DNA of 64,000 nt from Gammaproteobacteria bacterium (GTDB lineage Bacteria > Pseudomonadota > Gammaproteobacteria > Steroidobacterales > JABDKV01). The stretch is from contig JABDJB010000067.1 of NCBI GenBank assembly GCA_013003425.1, positions 56,728-120,727 of the forward strand, read 5' to 3'. Below the pieces are notes generated by a model, which worked only from the letters and a program-made list of their open reading frames with translations, did not search any database and was not told the origin of the DNA. The first letter of the stretch is position 1, and each line of letters opens with the position of its first letter. The translations under genes and the position numbers were made by a program. This document shows, piece by piece, positions 27,231 to 39,165 of this stretch.

Positions 27231-27554
27231 TCAGCGTTCCAGATACTTGAGTTTTTCCCGGACTTCATCCCATTCCGCCGCATCGGCCGGAGCCTCTTTC
27301 AGCTCGGTAATCACCGGCCACTCGCGGGATAATTCGGCGTTAAGTTCGAGAAACTTCTCCTGTCCTTCGGGTAGTTCGTCTTCCGAATAAATGGCCTCGA
27401 CCGGGCATTCCGGTTCGCACAGCGTGCAGTCGATGCACTCTTCGGGATCTATTACGAGGAAATTCGGCCCTTCATGAAAGCAGTCGACCGGGCAGACCTC
27501 TACACAGTCGGTGTACTTGCACTTGATGCAGGATTCGGTGACGACAAAGGTCAT
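27231..27554 (-). CDS. fdxA: 7Fe ferredoxin (FdxA type)
   Basis: 107 residues. The first 60 contain the 3Fe-4S/4Fe-4S signature cysteines ([18 protein letters not shown] and [16 protein letters not shown]), then an acidic C-terminal extension typical of FdxA (Azotobacter FdI-like). It carries low-potential electrons in the cytoplasm. It lies 19 bases after a Nudix hydrolase gene and probably shares its transcript. Confidence 0.95.
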   Translation of the reverse strand: MTFVVTESCIKCKYTDCVEVCPVDCFHEGPNFLVIDPEECIDCTLCEPECPVEAIYSEDELPEGQEKFLELNAELSREWPVITELKEAPADAAEWDEVREKLKYLER

Positions 27555-27573
27555 GCATGCTCCTCGGGATGGA

Positions 27574-28122
27574 TCAGTATTTTATCCGTTCTACTGCCGT
27601 AATGTGCACTTCTTCGCTGCCGGCGGCCCGGTCTGCCAGGAATTTTTCCAGCGCGAAGCGCACGCTGGGGAAGGCAATCAGCGGCCAGGGCACTTCAGCT
27701 GCGTCGTAAAGCGCGCTTTCCAGCGTCTCGTCGCCGGCGCCGAACCTGCCATCGGTCAGTTCAGCGCGAAACATCACATGGACCTGGCTGGCGTGCGGCA
27801 CGTTTACTATTGCCAGCAGCGACCCCAGTTTGACCGACGCCATTGCCTCTTCGTGGGTTTCACGCATCGCTGCCTGTTCGAGAGTTTCGCGGTTCTCCAG
27901 GAACCCGGCGGGGATCGTCCAGTAACCGCTGCGTGGTTCGATGGCGCGCTTGCACAACAGAATACGGTCCTGCCACACCGGTACGCAGCCCACCACGAGG
28001 TTCGGGTTCTGGTAGTGAATGGTGCCGCAGCCGTCGCATATGAACCGCGGCAGGTTGTCACCCGGCGGAATCTTCAGCGAGACCGGTTCACCACAGTGGC
28101 TGCAGAATTTCATCGTTCGCAT
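27574..28122 (-). CDS. Nudix hydrolase with N-terminal zinc ribbon
   Basis: 182 residues. The N-terminus has a four-cysteine zinc ribbon (CSHCGEP...FICDGCG), followed by a Nudix box ([20 protein letters not shown]; the last glycine of the box is replaced by Ala). This layout resembles a shortened NudC-like family found next to fdxA in many proteobacteria. It should hydrolyse a nucleoside diphosphate derivative such as NADH or ADP-ribose, but the substrate cannot be read. Start is ATG 28122 or 28113. Confidence 0.87.
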   Translation of the reverse strand: MRTMKFCSHCGEPVSLKIPPGDNLPRFICDGCGTIHYQNPNLVVGCVPVWQDRILLCKRAIEPRSGYWTIPAGFLENRETLEQAAMRETHEEAMASVKLGSLLAIVNVPHASQVHVMFRAELTDGRFGAGDETLESALYDAAEVPWPLIAFPSVRFALEKFLADRAAGSEEVHITAVERIKY

Positions 28123-28136
28123 ACGCCAGGAAAGAT

Positions 28137-28223
28137 TGGTGCCGGGAGAGAGACTCGAACTCTCACTCTGTTGCCAGAACCGGATTTTGAATCCGGCGCG
28201 TCTACCAGTTCCGCCACCCCGGC
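28137..28223 (-). tRNA. tRNA-Leu (anticodon CAA)
   Basis: An 87-base class II tRNA on the minus strand with 5' GCCGGGG pairing with 3' TCCCGGC, discriminator A and an encoded CCA. The D-loop region reads GGAACTGGTAGACGC, the anticodon stem CCGGA/TCCGG encloses loop TTCAAAA (anticodon CAA), the long variable arm expected for Leu follows, and the T-arm has GTTCGAGTC. It decodes TTG. Confidence 0.95.
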
Positions 28224-28462
28224 ACGGCTCGCCATTCTAGATCATCCGGGGTGTCGCATGCACCGCCGAACAGTACGGCGTGTTTTCGACTCAGCCGCGC
28301 CCGGCCTGGGCCTGGCGTTGGGTCCCGCCAGCCGCCACGCCGCAAGACACAGGACGCCGCAGGCGATCCGCGCCCGCACATCCGGCCAGTGGCGCCCCTC
28401 GGCGGCTGGTGTTTATCGCAGGTAATGCGACCTTTTTGGTGGCTGCGGCGTCTATACCCTCG

Positions 28463-29032
28463 ATGGCGAGTTTTCTGGCATGTCAGGTCACCCCCGAGCA
28501 GGTGGCGGCCGCCCGCAGGGGTGAGCGTAAGGCGCAGGAAGCGCTGTATCGCGAGTATTCACCGGCGGTGTTTACCCTGGCGATGCGAATTGTCAGCCAT
28601 CGTGAAGCCGCGGAGGAGGTGCTGCAGGACACCTTTATAGAGGTGTTGTCGAAACTGGACGGTTTTCGCGGGCAGGCACCACTGGGCGCCTGGATCCGCC
28701 GTATCGCAGTAAACAAGGCTCTGATGTTCCTGCGCTCAGGCTGGCGCCGTTATGCCCGACCGCTGGAAGCGGTTGCCGAGCCGGGTGCCGCCGGCGACAG
28801 CGGCGATGAGCACGGGCTGGGCGATGCGCTTGCACAACTTTCGCCGACCGCACGTGCGGTGGTCTGGCTGCACGACGTGGAGGGTTATACCCACAAGGAA
28901 ATCGGCGAAATGATGAAAAAGAGCCAGAGCTTTTCCAAGTCGCAGCTGTCCCGGGCACACCGGCGGCTGCGTGAACTGATCGACGAGGACACAGGTGATA
29001 TCTCATGCATGCGAGCACTGAACAACTGCTGA
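28463..29032 (+). CDS. ECF-type RNA polymerase sigma factor
   Basis: 189 residues from ATG at 28463 (MASFLACQVTPEQV). The frame continues upstream to 28280, but that extension is low-complexity and unlike sigma factors. Region 2 is visible in ALYREYSPAVFTLAMRIV and EEVLQDTFIEVLSKL, and region 4 as QLSPTARAVVWLHDVEGYTH with helix-turn-helix KSQLSRAHRRLREL. No clear ribosome-binding site precedes the ATG, so a nearby alternative start is possible. It overlaps the next gene by 28 bases, the usual sign of a sigma/anti-sigma pair. Confidence 0.87.
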   Translation: MASFLACQVTPEQVAAARRGERKAQEALYREYSPAVFTLAMRIVSHREAAEEVLQDTFIEVLSKLDGFRGQAPLGAWIRRIAVNKALMFLRSGWRRYARPLEAVAEPGAAGDSGDEHGLGDALAQLSPTARAVVWLHDVEGYTHKEIGEMMKKSQSFSKSQLSRAHRRLRELIDEDTGDISCMRALNNC

Positions 29033-29640
29033 TCATCCGCGATAGCGGGCTGGTCGATGCTGCTACCAGGCAGCATGTGGAGCAGTGCGCCGAGTGTGAT
29101 AAGCAATTGCAGCAGCTGCGCGGAATGCGCTCGGCCCTGCAGCAGTTGCCGGGCTTTGCGCCGCCAGCGGGCGTCTGGCAGCGTGTGGAAACGGCGCTGG
29201 AACGACCGCAGTCGCGTAATCGCTGGCTTCCGGCTGCAGCGGTTGCCGCCGTATCGATTCTCGCGGTGGCCGTCTGGCAGCGATTCGAGTCGCCACCGCC
29301 GGCCCCGCAAACCGTTGCGGCTGTTACCGATGCCGTGCCACAGGAGCAGCTTGCAGTTGGCGCGCCGCAACTGCCGGAGCTGGTGTCACGGTCGCGTCAG
29401 CTCGAGCAGCTGCTGCGTGAACTGGACAACGAGACGCCGCGGGTGATGAACGCCGATACCGCCGGTGCAATTGCCGGGCTGCAGGACGGCATTGCCTATA
29501 TCGATTACGGCCTGAGCCATGAAGATCGGCTGAGCCGCGCGCAGTCGGAACAGTTGTGGCGCCAGCGTGTGGATTTGATGAATACCCTGGTGCAGGTGCG
29601 TGGTGCGCAATTGCAACAGGCTACTTTTGAGAGGAGATAA
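29005..29640 (+). CDS. Zinc-finger anti-sigma factor, membrane-anchored
   Basis: 211 residues. The N-terminal ZAS motif HVEQCAEC (about residues 24-31) binds zinc and the sigma factor in the cytoplasm. One membrane helix (WLPAAAVAAVSILAVAVW, about 74-91) leads to a periplasmic helical domain rich in Gln and Arg. It should hold the sigma factor encoded just upstream inactive until an envelope signal arrives. The stop is two bases before the PDZ gene. Confidence 0.85.
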   Translation: MHASTEQLLIIRDSGLVDAATRQHVEQCAECDKQLQQLRGMRSALQQLPGFAPPAGVWQRVETALERPQSRNRWLPAAAVAAVSILAVAVWQRFESPPPAPQTVAAVTDAVPQEQLAVGAPQLPELVSRSRQLEQLLRELDNETPRVMNADTAGAIAGLQDGIAYIDYGLSHEDRLSRAQSEQLWRQRVDLMNTLVQVRGAQLQQATFERR

Positions 29641-29642
29641 GC

Positions 29643-30551
29643 ATGAAGAGACTACTGACCGGCCTGTTGGCCTGTCTGCCACTGGCGGCGTATGCCCAGG
29701 ACGATGGTGCCGACGAGCGTATGCGTGACGCCGAGCGCCGGCTGGAGCAGGCGGCCGAGGAGATTGCCGAGGCCAGCGCGGAGCTGGCAGGCGACTCGAT
29801 GCGCCACGTGTTCAAGACCATTCGTCACGGCGAAGGGCGGGCAATGCTGGGTATCAATATCGGCAAGATCAGGATCGAGCGTGAGGACGGCTCGCGTGAG
29901 GAGCACGGCTTTATCGGTGACGGTGTCGAGATCTATGGCGTCACGCCGGGTGGCCCGGCGGACGCTGCAGGACTCGAGTCGGGCGACATCATCCTCGCGC
30001 TGAACGGACAGTCGCTGGCCGGGCACGACCTGCCACCGGAGCGTCGCCTGGTTGAACTGATGGCCGGCGTCGAGCCGGGTGACAGCGTCAGCCTGAGCTA
30101 TCGACGCGGCAAACGTGAACGCACTGCCGACGTTGTTACTACCGAATTTGAACCAATGGCATTTGCCTTTGGCGGCCCGGGCGAGGATTTCGAATTTAAT
30201 TTTGATGGTGACGAGTTGCCCGAATTCATGCGGCGGCTACCGGGCATGATGCATCTCGGTCACAAAGGTGTGTGGCGCGGTCTCGAGCTCCTGCCGCTGA
30301 CAGAAAAGCTCGGCAGCTATTTCGGTACCGACAGCGGCATGCTGGTGGTGCGCGCGCCGCAGCATGAGGCAATTCCACTGGAAGAGGGCGATGTTATCAA
30401 GCAAATTGCCGGCGCCACGCCCAAGTCACCACCCGATGCCATGCGGCTGTTACGCTTCTACGAGCCGGGCGACCAGGTCGTCATGGAAGTGTTACGGCAA
30501 AAACGAAATCGCACGTTCAAGATAACCATTCCGGACAAGACCACGAACTGA
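29643..30551 (+). CDS. Periplasmic protein with two PDZ-like domains
   Basis: 302 residues with a signal peptide ([16 protein letters not shown]), a charged helical segment ([17 protein letters not shown]), a PDZ domain (about 60-165; [20 protein letters not shown]) and a second, more degenerate PDZ-like domain near the C-terminus ([11 protein letters not shown], about 210-300). There is no protease domain. As third gene of the sigma/anti-sigma operon it may sense or scaffold envelope proteins, or bring a protease to the anti-sigma factor; this is inferred from context. Confidence 0.8.
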   Translation: MKRLLTGLLACLPLAAYAQDDGADERMRDAERRLEQAAEEIAEASAELAGDSMRHVFKTIRHGEGRAMLGINIGKIRIEREDGSREEHGFIGDGVEIYGVTPGGPADAAGLESGDIILALNGQSLAGHDLPPERRLVELMAGVEPGDSVSLSYRRGKRERTADVVTTEFEPMAFAFGGPGEDFEFNFDGDELPEFMRRLPGMMHLGHKGVWRGLELLPLTEKLGSYFGTDSGMLVVRAPQHEAIPLEEGDVIKQIAGATPKSPPDAMRLLRFYEPGDQVVMEVLRQKRNRTFKITIPDKTTN

Positions 30552-30586
30552 CCACGGCCGGGAAACCGGTGCTACTATGCGCGGCC

Positions 30587-32717
<2,131 letters not shown>

Positions 32718-32788
32718 AGCGCTGCACAACCGGCAGGCACGGTGGCATAATACCGCGCTCTTTTGCTGGCGCCCCCGAGGAGCCGATC

Positions 32789-33115
32789 GTGGACCTGCTG
32801 TTTTCTACTGCCTGGGCGGCCGAGGCGCCGCCACCGAGTGCGGGCTTTGGCCCGTTGATTATGCTTGGCCTGTTCTTCGTGGTTTTTTATTTCCTGCTGA
32901 TCCGACCGCAGCAGAAACGTGCCAAGGAGCACGGCGCGATGGTTTCCGCTCTTGCTGCTGGCGATGAGGTGGTTACGGCGGGCGGCTTGCTGGGCAAAGT
33001 TACTGACGTCGGCCAGGATTACATCGAGGTCGAGATAGCAAACGGGACTACCGTAAAAGTACAGCGGAACACAATTGGCCGCACCCTGCCGAAAGGCACG
33101 ATTAAAAACGCATAA
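32789..33115 (+). CDS. yajC: Sec translocon accessory protein YajC
   Basis: 108 residues with GTG start at 32789, preceded by a well-placed GAGGAG. One membrane helix (PLIMLGLFFVVFYFLLI) is followed by the conserved RPQQKRAKEH and the small domain GDEVVTAGGLLGKV. It joins SecDF in the holo-translocon. It is 15 bases upstream of secD. Confidence 0.96.
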   Translation: MDLLFSTAWAAEAPPPSAGFGPLIMLGLFFVVFYFLLIRPQQKRAKEHGAMVSALAAGDEVVTAGGLLGKVTDVGQDYIEVEIANGTTVKVQRNTIGRTLPKGTIKNA

Positions 33116-33130
33116 CCGGTAATACTGCTG

Positions 33131-34981
33131 ATGCAAAACAGATATCCGATGTGGGTCAACCTCGTTGTAGCAGGCGTGGTGATCTTTGGCCTGATCTTCG
33201 CAATGCCAAACATTTACGGGGAAGACCCGGCGGTGCAGGTTGCGCTGGAGGATGGCGAAGCGCTGGGCGAATCACTTATAGGGCGCGTCGACGGCGTGTT
33301 GCAGGGTGAGGGACTGGAGACGACTGGCGCTTATCTCGAGGACGGCCGCGTTGTGGTGCGCTTTGCCGACGAGGAGTCACAATTTCGCGCCAAGCCGGTG
33401 CTGGAGGAAACGCTGGGCGAAGATTACGTCGTTGCGATGACGCTGGCGCCCCGGATGCCTGACTGGATGCGCTCTCTGGGGCTCGGCCCCATGAGCCTGG
33501 GCCTGGATTTGCGCGGTGGAGTGCATTTCCTGTTCGAAGTCGACATGGAGGCGGCCATTTCCCAGGTAATGCAGAACTACGAGCGTGACATGAAAACGTT
33601 GTTGCGCGAGCAGGACATTCGCTATCGCTCGGTACGTGCCACGGACGCCAAGGTTTTCGTAGTACTGCGTGATGAAGCCGATCGCGATTCGGCGCGGCGC
33701 GCGATTACTGAAGAGACCCAGGAAGTCCAGATGCTGGACACCACGGTAAACGGCAGCCCGGCTCTGGAGCTGGCGCTGACCGAGGTAACCCAGCGCCAGC
33801 GCCAGGATTTTGCTATCGAGCAGAACATCACGACGCTGCGCAATCGCGTCAACGAACTCGGGGTTGCCGAGCCGGTGGTGCAGCGCCAGGGCATTGACCG
33901 CGTGGTCGTGCAGCTGCCTGGCGTCCAGGATGCGACAAAGGCGCGGGACATACTCGGGGCAACGGCAACGCTGTCATTTCACCTTGCCGACGAGTCCAAT
34001 AATCCGATCGAGGCTGAACGCACCGGTCGCGCGCCAACCGGGTCGCGCCTTTACCAGCATCGCAACGGCCAGCCGGTCCTGCTGAAGCGTGACGTTATCG
34101 TTACCGGTGACCAGATAACCGATGCCCAGGCCGGTTTCAGCGAGGGTCAGCCCGCGGTATTCGTCGATCTCGACCCCAAGGGTGCCCGGCGTATGCTGGA
34201 CACCACCAAGAACAATATCGACCGTGGCATGGGCGTGGTGTTTATCGAGCAAAAGCGCCGCACGGTTGAACGCGGTGGCGAGCGCGTCGAGGAAAATTAC
34301 ACTGACGAGCAGGTAATCAGCCTGGCGACGATCCGCGGTGTTTTCAGTAACAGCTTCCAGATTACCGGGTTGACGCCAATCGAAGCGCGCGACCTGTCGC
34401 TGCTGCTGCGTGCCGGCTCACTTGCGGCGCCTATCTATATTGTCGAGGAGCGCACCATCGGCCCGAGCCTCGGTCAGGAAAACATTGACCAGGGCCGGAT
34501 GGCGGTCATCATCGGCTTTCTGCTCGTGGTCGTGTTCATGCTGGTCTATTACAAGTTGTTCGGCCTGTTCGCCAACCTGGCGCTGCTCGTCAACCTCGTC
34601 ATGATTGTTGCGCTGCTGTCATTGCTGCAGGCGTCATTGACGCTGCCTGGTATCGCCGGGATTGTTCTGACAGTGGGTATGGCGGTTGACGCGAACGTAC
34701 TGATTTTCGAGCGTATCCGCGAAGAGCTGCGGAACGGCAATACGCCACAGGCGGCAATCCATTCAGGCTACGAGAAAGCGTTCTCGTCGATTGCCGATGC
34801 GAATATCACGACGCTCATAGCCGCACTGGTGCTGTGGACGCTCGGTTCCGGCCCGATTCGTGGCTTTGCCGTGACTTTGTCATTAGGTATTGCCACTTCA
34901 ATGTTCACGGCCATCGTCGGCACCCGCGCCCTGGTCAACCTGATCTATGGCGGCAAACGTGTCGACAAACTGGCTATCTGA
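33131..34981 (+). CDS. secD: Protein translocase subunit SecD
   Basis: 616 residues. TM1 (LVVAGVVIFGLIFAMPNIYG) is followed by the large periplasmic P1 region with DLRGGVHFLFEV, and then five TMs containing GMAVDANVLIFERIREE. With SecF it uses the proton gradient to pull secretory proteins through the translocon. Length is that of the E. coli type with a separate SecF. Confidence 0.97.
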   Translation: MQNRYPMWVNLVVAGVVIFGLIFAMPNIYGEDPAVQVALEDGEALGESLIGRVDGVLQGEGLETTGAYLEDGRVVVRFADEESQFRAKPVLEETLGEDYVVAMTLAPRMPDWMRSLGLGPMSLGLDLRGGVHFLFEVDMEAAISQVMQNYERDMKTLLREQDIRYRSVRATDAKVFVVLRDEADRDSARRAITEETQEVQMLDTTVNGSPALELALTEVTQRQRQDFAIEQNITTLRNRVNELGVAEPVVQRQGIDRVVVQLPGVQDATKARDILGATATLSFHLADESNNPIEAERTGRAPTGSRLYQHRNGQPVLLKRDVIVTGDQITDAQAGFSEGQPAVFVDLDPKGARRMLDTTKNNIDRGMGVVFIEQKRRTVERGGERVEENYTDEQVISLATIRGVFSNSFQITGLTPIEARDLSLLLRAGSLAAPIYIVEERTIGPSLGQENIDQGRMAVIIGFLLVVVFMLVYYKLFGLFANLALLVNLVMIVALLSLLQASLTLPGIAGIVLTVGMAVDANVLIFERIREELRNGNTPQAAIHSGYEKAFSSIADANITTLIAALVLWTLGSGPIRGFAVTLSLGIATSMFTAIVGTRALVNLIYGGKRVDKLAI

Positions 34982-34990
34982 GGTCTGGCA

Positions 34991-35926
34991 ATGCAGCTAA
35001 TCGGAAAAACAACTCACATCGACTTTATGGGGCATCGCCGCCTGGCGGTGACTGTCTCGGTGCTGCTGCTGGCCGGAGCGATCGCCGCACTGGTTGTCCG
35101 GGGGCTTGCCTTCGGTATCGACTTCACCGGCGGCGTTCTGGTCGAGGTGGGCTATCCTCAGGACGCCAATCTGCAGGCCGTGCGTGGCCAGCTGAGTGAC
35201 GGCGGATTTGACGATGCCATTGTGCAGCATTTCGGCACATCTCGCGACGTAATGATCCGTCTTATGCCGGTTGAAGGAATGGACGGTAACGAGGTGCGTG
35301 AGCAGATACTGCAGGCGCTGCGCTCTGACGGCAGTGACCTGGAGCTGCGTCGCGTGGAGTTCGTTGGCCCGCAGGTCGGTCAGGAGCTGACCGAGACCGG
35401 TGTCCTGGCGATGCTGGTGGCGATCATCATGATCCTCATCTACGTGGCGCTGCGCTTCCAGTGGAAGTTCGCCGTTGGCGCCGTAGCGGCACTGGTGCAC
35501 GATGTTGTACTCACGGTGGGTTTCTTCGCGGTGCTGCAGCTCAGTTTCGACTTGTCCGTGCTCGCGGCCGTGTTGGCGGTCATCGGCTACTCGCTGAACG
35601 ACACGATTGTGGTGTTCGACCGCATTCGCGAGAATATGCTGAAGGTGCGCGGCGGTGCGCCGGTGGATATTGTCAACGACTCCATCAACCAGATGCTGGC
35701 GCGAACCCTGATTACCGGTATTACGACCTTGCTGGTGCTGCTGGCATTGTTCTTCCTCGGTGGTGAGGTGATCCGGCCGTTCTCAATCGCGTTGATTGTC
35801 GGCGTTATCGTCGGTACCTATTCATCGATCTATGTCGCCAGCGCAACGGCCCTTGCGCTGGATGTCACCGTGCAGGACCTGCTGCCACCGGAAAAGACCG
35901 ACGAAGAGCTCGACGCACTACCATAG
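34991..35926 (+). CDS. secF: Protein translocase subunit SecF
   Basis: 311 residues, six TMs expected. The motifs GIDFTGGVLVEVGY near the first periplasmic loop and GYSLNDTIVVFDRIREN in TM4 are those of SecF. It starts 9 bases after secD and is followed by convergent suhB. Confidence 0.97.
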   Translation: MQLIGKTTHIDFMGHRRLAVTVSVLLLAGAIAALVVRGLAFGIDFTGGVLVEVGYPQDANLQAVRGQLSDGGFDDAIVQHFGTSRDVMIRLMPVEGMDGNEVREQILQALRSDGSDLELRRVEFVGPQVGQELTETGVLAMLVAIIMILIYVALRFQWKFAVGAVAALVHDVVLTVGFFAVLQLSFDLSVLAAVLAVIGYSLNDTIVVFDRIRENMLKVRGGAPVDIVNDSINQMLARTLITGITTLLVLLALFFLGGEVIRPFSIALIVGVIVGTYSSIYVASATALALDVTVQDLLPPEKTDEELDALP

Positions 35927-35981
35927 CGACGACGATGCTCTGGATTGCCCGTGATGTCAGGGTCGCTGAACCCGAACCTGG

Positions 35982-36791
35982 CTACTGACCCCGAGTGGTT
36001 CTCTGCGACGGGATGTGCGGGCGCAGTTCGGCGAGTATGGCCGTGAAGACTTTTGGCGACGCGGCGATAATGTTGCCGGAATCGAGAAAGGTGTCTTCGC
36101 CATCGAGGTCGGCTACCAGGCCGCCAGCTTCGCGGATGATCAGGCTGCCGGCCGCCATGTCCCACGGACCCAGGCCCAGTTCCCAGAAGCCGTCGAGCCG
36201 TCCGGCGGCAACGTAGGCGAGGTCGAGGGCTGCTGAACCGCAGCGACGTATGCCCGCAGTCTTTTCGGCCATGGCGCGGAACATGCGCATGTACTCGCGC
36301 ATGAACTGCTTGTTGGCGCGATAGGGAAAGCCGGTGCCGATCAGCGCGCCTTGCAGCCCCCTGCGGTTCGATACCCGGATCTTGCGTCCATCCAGCTGCG
36401 CGCCCCGGCCACGCGAGGCGGTGAACAACTCCTGGCTAATGGGGTTGTAGATTACCGCTTGTTCCATGCGGCCCTTGTGCTGAAATCCGATCGACACCGA
36501 GTACATAGGGAAGCCATGCAGGAAATTTGTCGTTCCATCCAGCGGGTCGATAATCCAGACGCTTTCGCTCTCGCCGGAGGGTCCGCTTTCCTCGCCGAGA
36601 AACGCGTGGTCCGGGTAGGACTCACGAATTGTGCCGATAATTTCTGCCTCAGCCATGCGATCGACTTCAGATACAAAATCGTTCTGCGACTTTTCGGTCA
36701 CCGTCAGCTGATGCACGAAATTGACGTGTTTTATTATCACCTCACCGGCACGGCGGGCGGCGCTGACAGCTATGTTGACCAGGGGGTGCAA
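35982..36791 (-). CDS. suhB: Inositol-1-monophosphatase family protein SuhB (TTG start)
   Basis: 269 residues from TTG at 36791, giving M-H-P-L-V-N-I-A, the usual SuhB N-terminus; the frame continues upstream to 36896 without family resemblance. Metal and catalytic motifs are GEESG, WIIDPLDGTTNFLHG and WDMAAGSLIIREAGG. SuhB dephosphorylates inositol monophosphate and in gammaproteobacteria also takes part in rRNA transcription antitermination. It is divergent from trmJ with 56 bases between. Confidence 0.93.
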   Translation of the reverse strand: MHPLVNIAVSAARRAGEVIIKHVNFVHQLTVTEKSQNDFVSEVDRMAEAEIIGTIRESYPDHAFLGEESGPSGESESVWIIDPLDGTTNFLHGFPMYSVSIGFQHKGRMEQAVIYNPISQELFTASRGRGAQLDGRKIRVSNRRGLQGALIGTGFPYRANKQFMREYMRMFRAMAEKTAGIRRCGSAALDLAYVAAGRLDGFWELGLGPWDMAAGSLIIREAGGLVADLDGEDTFLDSGNIIAASPKVFTAILAELRPHIPSQRTTRGQ

Positions 36792-36847
36792 GACTGAATA
36801 TCCAAAAAGGGCAGCACCCGATGCGGTGCGGCCGGTAGAATACCAGA

Positions 36848-37591
36848 GTGGCCAAAGTTCTGGACAACATTCGGGTGGTGCTGGTCGAAACTTCACACCC
36901 CGGCAATATCGGTGCTACCGCGCGGGCGATGAAGACCATGGGCTTGCAGCACCTGCGCCTGGTAAACCCTAAATATTTTCCGCATGCCGATGCGACGGCC
37001 ATGGCTTCGGGTGCCGATGACCTGCTGGGCCGGGCCGAGGTATTTGAGCGGTTGACCGATGCGGTAGCCGATTGTGTTGCCGTGGTTGGGGCAAGTGCGC
37101 GGCTGCGTACTCATCACTGGCCCACTGTCGATGCGCGCGACAGCGCGCAAAAGCTCCTGGCAGCGTCGGCCGGCGAACCGCTGGCGGTGGTGTTCGGGCG
37201 CGAGCGCAGCGGGCTGAGCAACGAGGAGCTGGATCATTGCCAGTGGCTGCTCAATATTCCGGCCAATCCGGACTATGCATCGCTGAACCTGGCCATGGCA
37301 GTGCAGATTGTCAGCTACGAATTGCGCATGGCGCAGCTGGGGGAGGGCCCCGTGGATGCAACGGCAGCTGAGCCAGCGCCGGCCGGCGAGCTGGAGCGGC
37401 TGTTTGAGCATCTCGAGCAGGTGATGGTGCAAACGGATTTCCTCAATCCTGATAATCCCCGCTACCTGATGCGCCGGCTGCGGCTGCTGTTCAACCGCGC
37501 CACGCCTGACCAGAACGAAGTAAACATATTGCGGGGCTTGCTCACGTCGGTACAGCGCTTAAAATCGATGCCGGACAAACCGCAGGATTGA
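36848..37591 (+). CDS. trmJ: tRNA (cytidine/uridine-2'-O-)-methyltransferase TrmJ
   Basis: 247 residues, GTG start at 36848. SPOUT-family motifs are [17 protein letters not shown] near the start, [14 protein letters not shown], and the knot sequence [18 protein letters not shown]. It methylates position 32 of several tRNAs. As in E. coli it stands just upstream of isc genes, here directly before iscS with one base between. Confidence 0.94.
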   Translation: MAKVLDNIRVVLVETSHPGNIGATARAMKTMGLQHLRLVNPKYFPHADATAMASGADDLLGRAEVFERLTDAVADCVAVVGASARLRTHHWPTVDARDSAQKLLAASAGEPLAVVFGRERSGLSNEELDHCQWLLNIPANPDYASLNLAMAVQIVSYELRMAQLGEGPVDATAAEPAPAGELERLFEHLEQVMVQTDFLNPDNPRYLMRRLRLLFNRATPDQNEVNILRGLLTSVQRLKSMPDKPQD

Positions 37592-37592
37592 T

Positions 37593-38756
37593 ATGAAAGC
37601 ACCGATCTACATGGACTACGCTGCCACGACGCCGGTAGACCCGCGGGTAGCGGAAAAGATGGCGGCGTGCCTGACGGCTGACGGTGTATTTGCCAACCCG
37701 GCGTCCGATTCACATGTGCTGGGCCGCACTGCGCGCGGTTACGTCGAATCGGCGCGTTCGCAGGTTGCGCAGCTCGTTGGCGCTGCCGCGCGCGATATCG
37801 TCTGGACCTCCGGTGCCACCGAATCTGACAACCTGGCAATCAAGGGTGTAGCACACTTTTATGCCGACCAGGGGCGCCACATCGTTACCTCGCGCACCGA
37901 GCACAAGGCGGTGCTCGATACCTGCGGCCAGCTTGAGCGGGAAGGATTCGAGGTTACCTATTTGATCCCCGGCGCCGACGGCATTATCGATCCGCAACAG
38001 GTCAGTGATGCCGTGCGCGATGACACGGTGCTGGTCTCGATCATGCATGTAAATAACGAAATCGGCGTCGTGCAGGACATTGCGGCTATCGGCGCACTTT
38101 GTCGCCAGCGCGAGGTGACCTTTCACGTTGACGCCGCGCAAAGCGCGGGCAAACTGCCGATAGACCTGGGCAGCCTGCCGGTGGACCTGATGTCTTTTTC
38201 AGCACACAAGGTCTACGGGCCAAAGGGTATCGGTGCCTTGTATGTATGTGGTGAGCCGTGCGCCCATCTCGAGCCGGTCATGCACGGGGGTGGTCACGAG
38301 CGCGGGTTGCGTTCGGGAACGCTGCCTACGCACCAGGTGGTGGGCATGGGAGAGGCATTCCGGGTGGCCGGCGAGGAGCTGGCGGCGGAGGCCACGCGCC
38401 TGGCGGGCCTGCGTGAAAGACTGTGGCAGGGTATTGCCGCGCTCGGCGGGGTACGTTGCAATGGTCATCCATCACTGCGGGCATCAGGGTTGCTAAACGT
38501 CTGCTTTGAAGGTGTCGAGGGCGAAAGCCTGCTGTTTGCGCTGCGTCAGGTTGCGGTTTCCAGCGGGTCAGCCTGCACCTCCGCCAGCGGTGACGGCTCC
38601 TACGTGTTGCGCGCGCTGGGCTTGCCGGACTACCTGGCGCAAAGCTCAATTCGCTTCAGCCTGGGGCGCTTTTCTACCGAGGCTGAAGTCGAATATGCAA
38701 TCGGCGTGATTCGTGAGCAGGTGATGAGATTGCGGGGTATCGCCGTACGGCATTGA
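37593..38756 (+). CDS. iscS: Cysteine desulfurase (IscS/NifS family)
   Basis: 387 residues. The start [17 protein letters not shown]-lysine in [11 protein letters not shown] and active-site cysteine in [10 protein letters not shown] define the IscS type. It takes sulfur from cysteine for iron-sulfur cluster and thio-tRNA synthesis. IscR is absent upstream, and hscB, hscA and fdx are absent downstream, so this is a reduced isc cluster. Confidence 0.94.
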   Translation: MKAPIYMDYAATTPVDPRVAEKMAACLTADGVFANPASDSHVLGRTARGYVESARSQVAQLVGAAARDIVWTSGATESDNLAIKGVAHFYADQGRHIVTSRTEHKAVLDTCGQLEREGFEVTYLIPGADGIIDPQQVSDAVRDDTVLVSIMHVNNEIGVVQDIAAIGALCRQREVTFHVDAAQSAGKLPIDLGSLPVDLMSFSAHKVYGPKGIGALYVCGEPCAHLEPVMHGGGHERGLRSGTLPTHQVVGMGEAFRVAGEELAAEATRLAGLRERLWQGIAALGGVRCNGHPSLRASGLLNVCFEGVEGESLLFALRQVAVSSGSACTSASGDGSYVLRALGLPDYLAQSSIRFSLGRFSTEAEVEYAIGVIREQVMRLRGIAVRH

Positions 38757-38802
38757 ATTTTGCCGTTGCGGCGTGGTCTGATCGAACGATATGGAAACAG
38801 CA

Positions 38803-39165
38803 ATGAACTACAGCGAACTGGTGATCGATCATTTTGAGCAGCCGCGCAACGTGCTGGTCGATTGCCGTGAGCACTCGCTGCATGGCACGGCCGGGAGCAA
38901 GTCGGCGGGAAGGCTGGTCGAGTTTTGTCTCGAAGTCTCCGGCAACGTAATCCGTCACGCCGGTTTTCGCGCCTGGGGCTGTCCCTATACGATTGCGGTA
39001 GCCTCGTGGCTCACCGAGCAATTACCTGATCGTCATGTTGATGAAGTCCAGACGCTGGACCTCGATGCCATCGCGGCCGAACTCGACCTGCCGGCTGAAA
39101 AATGGCACTGCGTGTTGATCGCCGAGGACGCGCTGCGCGCGGCCACACGCCGGAGTGTAAATTGA
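38803..39165 (+). CDS. IscU/NifU-like scaffold with an altered ligand set
   Basis: 120 residues from ATG at 38803 (MNYSELVIDHFEQPRNV), matching the IscU start; ATG 38791 is less likely. The second and third ligand cysteines are kept (RAWGCPYTIA and KWHCVLIAEDAL), but the first one, normally in A-P-A-C-G-D, is replaced by TAGSKSAGR, losing both the cysteine and the aspartate. The family's HscA-binding LPPVK is also not kept (DLPAEKW). It lies between iscS and iscA with a TTGA overlap to the latter. It may be a diverged scaffold or carrier; cluster binding by the usual three cysteines is not possible. Confidence 0.8.
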   Translation: MNYSELVIDHFEQPRNVLVDCREHSLHGTAGSKSAGRLVEFCLEVSGNVIRHAGFRAWGCPYTIAVASWLTEQLPDRHVDEVQTLDLDAIAAELDLPAEKWHCVLIAEDALRAATRRSVN

